This document shows positions 24,851 to 32,340 of a DNA stretch of 39,328 nucleotides, in pieces; the stretch's first letter is position 1, and each line of letters starts with the position of its first letter. Under the pieces are notes generated by a model that was not told the DNA's origin, ran no database searches, and saw only the letters and a program-made list of their open reading frames with translations. Origin of the DNA: Candidatus Zhuqueibacterota bacterium (GTDB taxonomy: Bacteria; Zhuqueibacterota; Zhuqueibacteria; Thermofontimicrobiales; Thermofontimicrobiaceae); NCBI GenBank assembly GCA_016783825.1, contig JADHVV010000016.1, forward strand, positions 1 through 39,328. Reading direction: 5' to 3'. Position numbers and translations under genes: made by a program.

Positions 24851-26119
24851 TCACCTATTACCGGTTACATCCTTCTCATACCGATGAACATCAGAAATCA
24901 ATCCTTCCCCAACAACTACTTCATTTTTCAAACAATAATAATCCCACACAGCGCCAAATGGTTTGGTTTTCATTTCTTCCAGCAGAGCCAGCCTTGCAAA
25001 ATAATCTCCTTTTTCCTCGGCTTGTTTTAACTTATCATTCGGTTGTAAAAGCGCCAGTAAAAATGCTTTTAAAGTTGCCCGCGTACCCAAAACCCAGGCG
25101 CCGATTCTATTCAAACTTGCATCAAAAAAATCGAGTGCGATGTGCACTTTTTTTAAAGCATTCGCACGCACAATTTCCTCAGCCACCGCTTTATTTTCGT
25201 CATTTAAAATCACCGTATGGTCACTGTCCCAGCGGACGCCGCGGCTGACATGCAAAAGTAATTCATCAACAAATTGTAGTGTTGAAGATATTTTATCTGC
25301 AATTGACTCAGTGGGATGAAAATGACCTAAATCATAACAGGGGATTTTTTTATTGGTTATGGCATAACCAAGGTAAAATTCATGCGAACCAACCACAAAA
25401 GCTTCGCTGCCAATACCGAACAGTTTGCTCTCGATAGCATCCTTCATTGTATGGGGAAAAAAGATAGTACTAAAAATCTCGTCCAATGAGGATTTTAAAA
25501 GCTCCCGGTGAGTCCATCGATCAACCGGAATATCTTTCATTCCATCAGGAATCCATAGGTTGTGAATACAATCGCTGCCCAATTCTTTTCCCATAAATGA
25601 GGCAATACCACGGCACTGGATCACATGTTCAATCCAGAATTTTCGGATTGATGCATCTTTGCTGCTCAGCGTAAACCCGTCAGCAGCTTTGGGATGAGAA
25701 AAACAGGTGGCATTAAAATCAAGTTTTATGCCGATATCTTTTGCCCAGTCGATCCAGCCTTTAAAATGTTCTTCACTAATTTCATTTCGATCAACTTGCT
25801 TTCCGCCGAACTCACCATAAATAGCATGCAAATTAAACCGGTGATTTCCCGGGATCAGGGAGAACGCTTTTTCTGCATCCTTCCTTAGTTCATCCACAGT
25901 TCTAGCTTTGCCCGGATAATTACCGGTAACCTGAATACCGCCGCCTCCAAGTTCAGCTTCCGGAGTTTCAAATCCGCCGACATCGTCTCCTTGCCAGCAG
26001 TGCAAAGAAATGGAAATTTCACTGAGCGCATCCATCGCCTTTTGAGTATCAACGCCAATTTCGGCATATTTTTCTTTCGCCAAATTGTATGTTTTTTCAA
26101 TTGTTGTATCTGTGGTCAT
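24851..26119 (-). CDS. rhaA: L-rhamnose isomerase
   Basis: 422 aa from ATG 26119, preferred because GAGGAG lies 8 bases before it; the frame is open 21 codons further. It converts L-rhamnose to L-rhamnulose in the cytoplasm. Family marks include SISLHCWQGDDVGGFE near the N-terminus, HNLWIPDGMKD, CYDLGHFHPTES and RGVRWDSDHTV, which hold the metal-binding Glu/Asp/His residues, and a normal length (about 420). The stop lies 12 bases from the convergent PIN gene stop. No rhamnulokinase, aldolase or rhamnose transporter is seen nearby, so the pathway must be completed elsewhere. Confidence 0.94.
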   Translation of the reverse strand: MTTDTTIEKTYNLAKEKYAEIGVDTQKAMDALSEISISLHCWQGDDVGGFETPEAELGGGGIQVTGNYPGKARTVDELRKDAEKAFSLIPGNHRFNLHAIYGEFGGKQVDRNEISEEHFKGWIDWAKDIGIKLDFNATCFSHPKAADGFTLSSKDASIRKFWIEHVIQCRGIASFMGKELGSDCIHNLWIPDGMKDIPVDRWTHRELLKSSLDEIFSTIFFPHTMKDAIESKLFGIGSEAFVVGSHEFYLGYAITNKKIPCYDLGHFHPTESIADKISSTLQFVDELLLHVSRGVRWDSDHTVILNDENKAVAEEIVRANALKKVHIALDFFDASLNRIGAWVLGTRATLKAFLLALLQPNDKLKQAEEKGDYFARLALLEEMKTKPFGAVWDYYCLKNEVVVGEGLISDVHRYEKDVTGNR

Positions 26120-26175
26120 GTTCGGCTCCTCGCTAATAAATGATTTGTATTCATAATTTTGTCTCTCAAAACTTT

Positions 26176-26240
26176 TTCCCACACAGGATTAAAAACACAC
26201 ACGGAAAAACAATCAGTGGAGGTTTTTGATCTGTGGGAAA
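26176..26240. repeat. Imperfect inverted repeat with TTTCCCACA ends
   Basis: The ends TTTCCCACA and TGTGGGAAA, with facing AAAAAC/GTTTTT blocks, form a long imperfect stem around 26200-26214. It lies between the nitroreductase stop and rhaA. It resembles common interspersed repeats; no U-tract makes it a clear terminator. Confidence 0.6.
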
Positions 26241-26244
26241 TATT

Positions 26245-26754
26245 TTACCATCTATTATAATGAATCCGAGCTTCATTAAAACGATTTACAGGCGGCTTCT
26301 CTTCTTTAGGGTATCCAATTGAAATTAATGAAAGCGGCACTATATCACCCGGGATTTTTAAAAGTTCTTTTATACCATTAATTCTCACCTGTCGTGGATA
26401 AATTCCCAACCAGACAGCACCCAATCCTTTGGCATGAGCAGCCAATAAAATATTTTGCGTTGCGGCTGAACAATCCTGAATCCCGTAACCATCAGCATTT
26501 TCAAGGTTTTTATCAATACAGACCAAAATAGCAGTCGATGCTTGTCTTAGCATTCTTGAATAGGGGTGAAACTCTGGAATTTTGTCCATTAATTGGTGAT
26601 CGTTAATCACTATAAAATGCCACGGCTGACAATTATTTGCAGACGGCGCTGCCATACCTGCTTTGAGCAAATCGTTTACATCGTCTTCAGAAACCGGTTG
26701 TTCCGTGTATTTCCGAATGCTTCTGCGGGTGAGGATTGTTTCCATAAGGTTCAT
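26245..26754 (-). CDS. Nitroreductase-family FMN oxidoreductase
   Basis: 169 aa from ATG 26754, with AAGGATC upstream; the longer open frame to 26865 lacks support. Flavin-binding marks are clear: RRSIRKYTEQPV at the N-terminus, APSANNCQPWHFIV, then GLGAVWLGIYP and IGYPKEEKPP. Such NAD(P)H-dependent enzymes reduce nitro groups, quinones or flavins and act as dimers in the cytoplasm. The physiological substrate is not evident from context. Confidence 0.9.
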   Translation of the reverse strand: MNLMETILTRRSIRKYTEQPVSEDDVNDLLKAGMAAPSANNCQPWHFIVINDHQLMDKIPEFHPYSRMLRQASTAILVCIDKNLENADGYGIQDCSAATQNILLAAHAKGLGAVWLGIYPRQVRINGIKELLKIPGDIVPLSLISIGYPKEEKPPVNRFNEARIHYNRW

Positions 26755-26861
26755 TAGTGATCCTTCTTTAATATTATGAAAATTATTATTTAGCGAAGCT
26801 TCGCACCACGACCACTTTTTTTTAATCGCATCAAAACGACAAGTACATTGAGTATCAATTT

Positions 26862-26917
26862 CCAACTGATATAAGAACCCAACGGATTTTATCAGTTGGG
26901 TTCTTTAATCCGTTGGA
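26862..26917. repeat. Self-complementary CCAAC-type element with two possible foldings
   Basis: The left half has CCAACTGATA and CCCAACGGATT; the right half is their inverted image in swapped order (ATCAGTTGGG, AATCCGTTGG). Thus CCAACTGATA can pair with TATCAGTTGG, or the AAGAACCCAAC block with GTTGGGTTCTT plus the outer units. Its units match those of the repeat at 13570-13703. Confidence 0.7.
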
Positions 26918-27024
26918 AAACTTACTCTGTTTGTAAAAAATTTCACAATTCAAAATACATTATAATATATTTTTACAAAAAGAGCAAGTTGTTTTTTAAA
27001 GGTTGATAAAATTTTCAATTTCAC

Positions 27025-27053
27025 TTGACTTTTCAACCTTTTTTTTATAAGTT
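27025..27053 (+). promoter_or_regulatory. Sigma-70-type promoter of the TPR lipoprotein gene
   Basis: TTGACT (27025-27030), 17 bases, TAAGTT (27048-27053). It is followed by an AAGGAGG ribosome site ending about 8 bases before ATG 27101. It has the same layout as the promoter at 24080. Confidence 0.55.
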
Positions 27054-27100
27054 AAAATATAACTAATTACCCCTTAACTTAAGCCAAGGAGGATAAAGTT

Positions 27101-28618
27101 ATGAGAGCGAAAATATTTTTTCTTCTGTTTATTTGTATTTTAGTAGTTTCATTAATCCAATGTGAAAAAGAGGAACTGACTGTCACAACATCTTCTCCGG
27201 AAGCGCTGCAATTTTATAATGAAGGTGTGGAACTGGCTGACAAGTTTTTAAAAAACGAAGCGATTGAGAAATTCAAGGCAGCAATTGAGTTGGACACGAC
27301 TTTTGCGATGGCTTATTATTACCTTTCACGCACCTACGAAAGCGCTGGTAATTTATCCATGGCGAAAACCGGTATTCAAAAAGCAAAATCCTACAGTGGT
27401 ACAACCACGCCTCTTGAATGGGTTTATATCAATGCCTGGGAAAAAATATTAGACAACGATTTTTCCGGCGCCATTGAAATTTACCAGACAAAGATTAAGG
27501 ATTACACGGATGACAAACACATTCTTTTTGTAATGGGCAAAACCCACCGGCTGATGAAAAATTTTCCGGAATCAATTGACATTCTGAACAGGCTAATAAA
27601 AAAAGACCCGGCGTATGCACCGGCTTACAATCAATTGGGATACACTTACCGCGACATGGGCGATTTTGACAAAGCGGTAGAATTTCTCCAAAAATATGCT
27701 GAATTAGAACCTGATGAACCAAATCCGTTTGACAGCCTGGGAGACTTGTATCGCTCTAAAGGAGATTATAAAAAGGCAATAGAAAATTATAAAAAAGCGC
27801 TCGATGTAAAACCTGACTTTTATACTTCCTGCCGCAATTTAGGGCTTTCATATATCGATATTGGCGAATACGATTTGGCGATTTCGACTTACAAAAGTTT
27901 TCTTAAAATTGTAACAGAGCGAGAGTTGAAAAGAGATGTTTATTCCGATTTAGTCCAGATCAACCTGGCACTTGGCAAATATAATGAAGCATTAAAATAT
28001 GCCAACCTGGCAATTCAGCATTCTTCCAGTAGTTTCAGAAGATCTTATGGGATTGCTACAAAGGGATATATTTATTACCTGAAAAATAATTTAAACGCTG
28101 CATTAAGAAATTTGAACGTTTCTTTGACAGTACTTCCTGATGCTATTTGGGCGCACGAATGGAAAGGGCTGGTTTTTCTTAGACAGGCAAAATATGACCA
28201 AACATTGGCTGAAGCGGCAAATATGAAAACCATAATTGAACAATATGGTCAGACGGCTTACTTGAGTAATTATAATGCACTGTTGGGAAAGGTGGCTATG
28301 GCGCAGGAGCTTTACGATGAAGCGATTTTGTATTTTAAAGATGCCATGAAATATGATGCATCTTCAAATTTCTATCCCATGGCGTGCGCCTACTTTCGCA
28401 AAGGAGATTACGATAACGCGGTTAACAATCTCCGTCATATTTTTGAGTTCAATCCTAATCATGCACTGGCGCATTTCATGTTAGCAAAAACTTATGAACA
28501 ACAAAATAAAAAAGATTTAGCCACTAAGGAATATCAAAAATTTCTTCAAATCTGGGGAGATGCGGATAAAGACATTTCGGAGGTTCAGAGAGCAAAATAT
28601 GCGTGTGCGATTCAGTAG
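27101..28618 (+). CDS. TPR-repeat lipoprotein
   Basis: 505 aa with a lipoprotein signal (LVVSLIQCEKEE, Cys21). About ten TPR units run from residue 33 to 490, for example YNQLGYTYRDMGDFDKAVEF, DSLGDLYRSKGDYKKAIENY and CRNLGLSYIDIGEYDLAIST. It is thus a periplasm-facing, lipid-anchored scaffold. The start is set by a strong AAGGAGG site. It stands alone, with its own promoter and convergent with the UroD-family gene. The partner proteins are unknown. It is not obviously a duplicate of the TPR proteins at 4596 and 6144. Confidence 0.85.
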   Translation: MRAKIFFLLFICILVVSLIQCEKEELTVTTSSPEALQFYNEGVELADKFLKNEAIEKFKAAIELDTTFAMAYYYLSRTYESAGNLSMAKTGIQKAKSYSGTTTPLEWVYINAWEKILDNDFSGAIEIYQTKIKDYTDDKHILFVMGKTHRLMKNFPESIDILNRLIKKDPAYAPAYNQLGYTYRDMGDFDKAVEFLQKYAELEPDEPNPFDSLGDLYRSKGDYKKAIENYKKALDVKPDFYTSCRNLGLSYIDIGEYDLAISTYKSFLKIVTERELKRDVYSDLVQINLALGKYNEALKYANLAIQHSSSSFRRSYGIATKGYIYYLKNNLNAALRNLNVSLTVLPDAIWAHEWKGLVFLRQAKYDQTLAEAANMKTIIEQYGQTAYLSNYNALLGKVAMAQELYDEAILYFKDAMKYDASSNFYPMACAYFRKGDYDNAVNNLRHIFEFNPNHALAHFMLAKTYEQQNKKDLATKEYQKFLQIWGDADKDISEVQRAKYACAIQ

Positions 28619-28924
28619 GCTCTGATTTATTATTTCTTTACCCAAAGATGAAAAAAAATTAAATGTTCAATAGACCAGGCAGGAGTATTGGCGTGTTGGA
28701 TCGTCCGCCGGTTGGCGGAGATGCGACTTGTCGCATTAATGGAGTTTGGTTCCAACCATCCATTACTCCAATAATCCAACACTCCTTTCAATTCATTTTT
28801 TGGTTCAGGCTTATCCAGGTTGGATGATAACGAATATTCCAGCCACTTTCTTCGCTGTACCAGGCAAAGTAATACCAGGAAACAAGCAACCGGCATCAAG
28901 TAACAACTCACCAATCACTACTCA
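28619..28924. other. 306-base convergent intergenic region with octamer arrays and hairpins
   Basis: No gene is supported. It has facing octamer arrays (28682-28700 and 28746-28785) around two perfect small hairpins, TCCGCCGGTTGGCGGA and ATGCGACTTGTCGCAT (about 28704-28738). The remainder (28790-28924) is featureless. Confidence 0.75.
28682..28785. repeat. Facing octamer arrays around two hairpins
   Basis: Plus strand: GGAGTATT, GGCGTGTT, GGATCGTC. Minus strand from 28785: GGAGTGTT, GGATTATT, GGAGTAAT, GGATGGTT, GGAACCAA, in unbroken 8-base register. The two arrays are roughly complementary, so the whole could fold as one long stem with hairpins at the top. Confidence 0.8.
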
Positions 28925-30064
28925 CTAATATTGACACCACTTATGATACTCATCAAGCATTGCCATGTAATTGTCATAATTACTTCCCACTGCCACAGAA
29001 TGACTGGTTCCCAGAATAAACCTGCCACCGGGTTTGGCACAATTCATAGCCCGTTGCACATCATCCCGAACCTGCTCCGGGGTTCCACTGATGAGATGCT
29101 CCAGCGAGACGCCGCCCCACAATGTAATTTTATCTCCGTAGCTTTTTTTTAATTTACAAATATCCATCCCGGCTGTGGCTTGAATCGATTGGTAGGCATC
29201 GTAACCGATTCTTATGAAAAAATCCAGCAGCGAAGAAATATTTCCGCAGCAGTGTTTCAGCACTTTCAAGCCATACTTCTCTTTGAGATTTTTCACGCGC
29301 GTTTTATTCGCTTTTAGGAAAAATTCTTCAAACATTTTTGGACTGATGAAAGAACCTCCTTTATATCCAAAATCTGCTCCCCATAGCACGCCATCGGCAT
29401 CCGGGTGAATGAAAGTTTCGTCGCTCAAGTTTTGCTGCTTAACCATGAGCTGGGTAGCAACTTTGACGACTTCCGGATTTTGCACAAGCTCCATCAAACC
29501 TCTTTCCATTCCGCCTAACATTACAATGCCGATTTCGCCGCCATCCGGGCAACAAATAAATTTTTCATTTTTAAATCGCTGAATGACAGTATCAACGATC
29601 TGCCACGAGCGTTTGTCCGGTTCGCGTGCTTCCGGTTCTTGTTCAAATTCTTCCCGTGTAAAAGCCTTCTCTTCCATCACCGGATCAATGACACAGGTAA
29701 TATCCGCCGTAATAGGAGAATATTTGAAAATCCTGCCATACTTATCTTCCCAGGTATTGTCATTGATTTTTTTAGGAGGTGTTTCATCGGTTTCAAGCGG
29801 AATTTCCCAGGTAGCCATTGGAAAGGTAACAATGTCCAGTTCCAGTTTTTCATGAAGCTCAATGTGATCTTTTAACCAGCTCTCTGCAACTTCATTGTGC
29901 CTGCCTTCCCAAAATGCGATTTGCGATTTTGCCTTAGCTCTGAAGTATGTTTCATGACCAATGATTTTTTCTGTTGTGTCAAAGTCAACAGTAAATTCAG
30001 CAAGCGGTACCCGGTCGGGAATTTTTCCGTTCAGCGTTGTTAGTACTCTTCCTTTTGATGTCAT
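28925..30064 (-). CDS. Uroporphyrinogen decarboxylase (UroD)-family protein, probably a methyltransferase-like member
   Basis: 379 aa. The fold marks of the UroD/MtaA superfamily are visible: GVLWGADFGYKGGSFISP, LKVLKHCCGNISSLLDFFI and ITLWGGVSLEHLISGTPEQV. In this group an H-x-C/D-G motif near residue 275 (here HCCG) sits at the active centre; related corrinoid methyltransferases use His/Cys for zinc. True HemE proteins have a different N-terminus (RxPVWxMRQAGR), which is absent, so heme synthesis is unlikely. Such proteins are frequent near sugar genes in environmental bacteria, with unknown substrate. Confidence 0.8.
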   Translation of the reverse strand: MTSKGRVLTTLNGKIPDRVPLAEFTVDFDTTEKIIGHETYFRAKAKSQIAFWEGRHNEVAESWLKDHIELHEKLELDIVTFPMATWEIPLETDETPPKKINDNTWEDKYGRIFKYSPITADITCVIDPVMEEKAFTREEFEQEPEAREPDKRSWQIVDTVIQRFKNEKFICCPDGGEIGIVMLGGMERGLMELVQNPEVVKVATQLMVKQQNLSDETFIHPDADGVLWGADFGYKGGSFISPKMFEEFFLKANKTRVKNLKEKYGLKVLKHCCGNISSLLDFFIRIGYDAYQSIQATAGMDICKLKKSYGDKITLWGGVSLEHLISGTPEQVRDDVQRAMNCAKPGGRFILGTSHSVAVGSNYDNYMAMLDEYHKWCQY

Positions 30065-30186
30065 TTTTTTCTTCTAATTTTTATGTTCGGTTTGTCAATA
30101 TAATTAAAACTACAATGAATTTCAAGTAAAAGAAAATAGAAAATGATATTTGGATCGAAGAAGATCTTTAGGCAAAAAATTTCTTC

Positions 30187-30217
30187 TTGACATTTCGGTT
30201 AAAAATTGCAATATTAA
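30187..30217 (+). promoter_or_regulatory. Promoter of the damaged ParE-type TA locus
   Basis: TTGACA (30187-30192) is followed by a -10 candidate AATATT (17-base spacing) or TATTAA (30212-30217). The string from TTGACATTT through TTAAAAATTG to TATTAAT is nearly the same as at 33729-33760. An AAGAAGA/TCTTCTT inverted pair overlaps the -35. Confidence 0.5.
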
Positions 30218-30253
30218 TAAGAAATTAAATCTACATTTATTATGAGGTAGAAA

Positions 30254-30475
30254 ATGGAAACTACAATAACTAAAGAAAATTTGTTAAAAGACGCTAAACT
30301 TCTTAACCCAGTTGAACGATTGCAATTAATTGAATCTCTATTAGAGAGTTTGGATAAACCAGATCATCAAATTGAACAATTGTGGATTAACGAAGCTGAC
30401 GCAAGACATGAAGCTTATAAGAGGGGAGAACTAAAATCAACCGATTGGGAAGATATCAAAAAAAGGTACAAATAA
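30254..30475 (+). CDS. Addiction-module antitoxin-like protein (PF09720 type)
   Basis: 73 aa. LLKDAKLLNPVERLQLIESL and LWINEADARHEAYKRGEL match the short 'putative addiction module component' family, in which a helical N-terminus is followed by a W-x-x-E-A-x-R-R/H segment. Start ATG 30254 has GAGGTAG upstream. The stop TAA abuts the ATG of a frameshifted ParE-type toxin. The antitoxin itself looks whole. Confidence 0.85.
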   Translation: METTITKENLLKDAKLLNPVERLQLIESLLESLDKPDHQIEQLWINEADARHEAYKRGELKSTDWEDIKKRYK

Positions 30476-30771
30476 ATGAAAATTCGCTATATTTATCCTT
30501 CCGAATTTGAGTTAGATGAAGCTGTCGAATATTATGAATATCAATTACCTGGATTGGGTAAGAAATTTTACTATGAAGTAGAGAGAGCAATTGAGAGAAT
30601 AATTCTTTCCCCGAAGCCTGGACTAAAGTAGGAACTCAAACAAGGAGGTGTTTGCTAAAAAGATTCCCTTATGGAATCTCATATTCAATTGATGATAACA
30701 ATGATATTTTAATCCTGGCAATCGCAAATATGCATAGAAATCCAACCTATTATAAAAGTAGAATTATCTAA
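30476..30771 (+). pseudogene. RelE/ParE-family toxin broken by a one-base frameshift
   Basis: Starts ATG 30476 immediately after the antitoxin stop. The first frame gives a typical ParE opening (EFELDEAVEYYEYQLPGLGK, then KFYYEVERAIERIILSPK) and meets TAG at about 30629. The rest continues in another frame from about base 30620: WTKVGTQTRRCLLKRFPYGI, then SYSIDDNNDILILAIANMHR and NPTYYKSRII, ending TAA 30769-30771. Total length is 296 bases, one short of 99 codons, so a single-base loss near 30618-30622 explains it. The RRCLLKRFPY and HRNPTYY blocks are classic ParE features. Confidence 0.85.
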
Positions 30772-30873
30772 AATTACTGGTTTTGTGTTTTTGCTTTATC
30801 CCGCGTTCTATTCTGCTAAAAATAAAGAATATCAACCAACGATAAAACAAATATTAACTCTTGAGGAAAAATC

Positions 30874-32202
30874 ATGAGCACTAAATCGAAAAAAACAAAA
30901 GAAGAAATCACCCGCAGAGATTTTATCAAAACTTCAGCAAAAGTAGGAGGCGCAGCGATGTTAGCCGGGAATGGAATAGGGTATGTTTGGGGCTCAGATA
31001 AAATCCGCGTGGGACTAATCGGCTGTGGTGGGCGCGGTACAGGAGCCGGAATAATCGATTGCGCCGAGTCTTCAAAGGGAATTGAATTAGTGGCAATGGG
31101 TGATATTTTTCAGGATCATATTGATGAAGCGCCGGAACAGATCAAACAGAATCTGGAAAAAAGAGGGCTATCTTTCAAAAATATTTACAAAGTAACTCCT
31201 GAAACCACGTTTGTGGGATTTGATGCTTACAAAAAAGTTCTGGACTGTGATGTGGATATGGTCATATTAACAACACCGCCGAACTTTCGACCGGAACATA
31301 TTCGTGCGGCAGTGGAAGCAGGCAAGCATATTTTTATGGAAAAACCGATTGCTGTGGATCCTGTGAGTGTACGGTCAGTCATAAAAAGTTCTGAAAAGGC
31401 TAAAGAGAAAGGGCTGACAATGGTTGCAGGTACGCAGTTACGACGGCTTGAATCTTACGCTGAAACGATCAAACGAATTCATGACGGTGCTATTGGGGAA
31501 ATTGTTGGCGGTCAGGTTGTACGTTGCAGCGGTGGGATGAGAAACTGGCGGGAAAATGAAAGATTAAGGTCATCGGTTCGCACCGATATGGAATATCACA
31601 TTCGCCGCTGGTTATTTTGGACGTGGCTATCCGGTGATTTTATTGTGGAAATGCATGTGCATAACCTGGATATAATGAACTGGATTTTAGGTTCACATCC
31701 GGTGCAATGTATGGGAATGGGTGGCAGACAGGCTCGAACAGGTTTGGAGTATGGAAATGTGTACGATCATTTTTCAGTGGAGTATCTGTATCCCAACGAT
31801 GTCCGCATTGAATATATGGGCGCGCAAATTGATGGTTTCACTTATCGAAACGACCAGAGAGTATCCGGTACAAAGGGATCGGCTTATGTGCATGCTGGTG
31901 ACGGAATCATCAAAGGTGAAAATCCGTATCAGTACGAAGGGAATCCGCCCAAGCCAACAGTGGTCGAATACGCCGATATGATCGAATCCATTCGCCTGGG
32001 AAAAGCCATCAACGAAGGACGACAAATTGCCGAAAGCACAATGACCGCAATTATAGGACGGATGAGCGCTTATACCGGCAGAGCATTGAAATGGGATTGG
32101 GCAATGAAAGCCTCAAAATTGGATTTGAGCCCTGAAAAAATGGAGTTTGGAGACCTGCCAGAAAGACCAGTGGCAATACCGGGAATTTTGGATTTGATAT
32201 GA
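30874..32202 (+). CDS. Gfo/Idh/MocA-family oxidoreductase with Tat signal
   Basis: 442 aa. A twin-arginine signal is at residues 14-32 (TRRDFIKTSAKVGGAAML), so the folded, cofactor-loaded enzyme is exported to the periplasm. The Rossmann motif follows (VGLIGCGGRGTG, about 47-58), then the family's EKP motif (HIFMEKPIAVDP, about 150) and the C-terminal substrate domain with MHVHNLDIMNWILGSHP. Tat-borne members keep a tightly held NAD(P). The next gene encodes a two-domain DUF1080 (3-keto-glycoside hydrolase-type) protein, so C3 oxidation of sugars is a sensible guess. The start has GAGGA. Confidence 0.9.
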   Translation: MSTKSKKTKEEITRRDFIKTSAKVGGAAMLAGNGIGYVWGSDKIRVGLIGCGGRGTGAGIIDCAESSKGIELVAMGDIFQDHIDEAPEQIKQNLEKRGLSFKNIYKVTPETTFVGFDAYKKVLDCDVDMVILTTPPNFRPEHIRAAVEAGKHIFMEKPIAVDPVSVRSVIKSSEKAKEKGLTMVAGTQLRRLESYAETIKRIHDGAIGEIVGGQVVRCSGGMRNWRENERLRSSVRTDMEYHIRRWLFWTWLSGDFIVEMHVHNLDIMNWILGSHPVQCMGMGGRQARTGLEYGNVYDHFSVEYLYPNDVRIEYMGAQIDGFTYRNDQRVSGTKGSAYVHAGDGIIKGENPYQYEGNPPKPTVVEYADMIESIRLGKAINEGRQIAESTMTAIIGRMSAYTGRALKWDWAMKASKLDLSPEKMEFGDLPERPVAIPGILDLI

Positions 32203-32227
32203 TCCTTTTGTCAACTTGAGATTTTTT

Positions 32228-32268
32228 TGACAGGATTGCAGGATTTTGCAGGATGAACAGGATAATTC
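32228..32268 (+). repeat. Short CAGGAT-unit repeat
   Basis: GACAGGATT, GCAGGATTTT, GCAGGATGA and ACAGGATAA follow one another at about 9-base steps between the oxidoreductase and DUF1080 genes. It is another short-period intergenic repeat of a kind widespread in environmental genomes. Confidence 0.65.
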
Positions 32269-32340
32269 TGTTTGTATTGATAACAAAATGGTTTTCAGAA
32301 TAATTATAAAAGCAAATTAAAAGATGATAGGAAAATCACA

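Larger units (their letters stand above)
26755..27100. other. Divergent intergenic region with palindromes and a promoter
   Basis: No gene. It contains the perfect 12-base palindrome GCGAAGCTTCGC at 26793-26804, a CCAAC-type inverted repeat at 26862-26917 and, near the right end, the promoter of the TPR lipoprotein gene (27025-27053). Confidence 0.7.

Noticed and set aside
28630-28914. 94-codon minus-strand frame in the convergent gap
   Set aside because: It runs through octamer repeats and hairpins; the translation has no recognisable domain.
28925-30064. HemE (heme biosynthesis uroporphyrinogen decarboxylase)
   Set aside because: The N-terminal HemE signature is absent and an HCCG motif typical of methyltransferase-like members is present; no heme genes are nearby.
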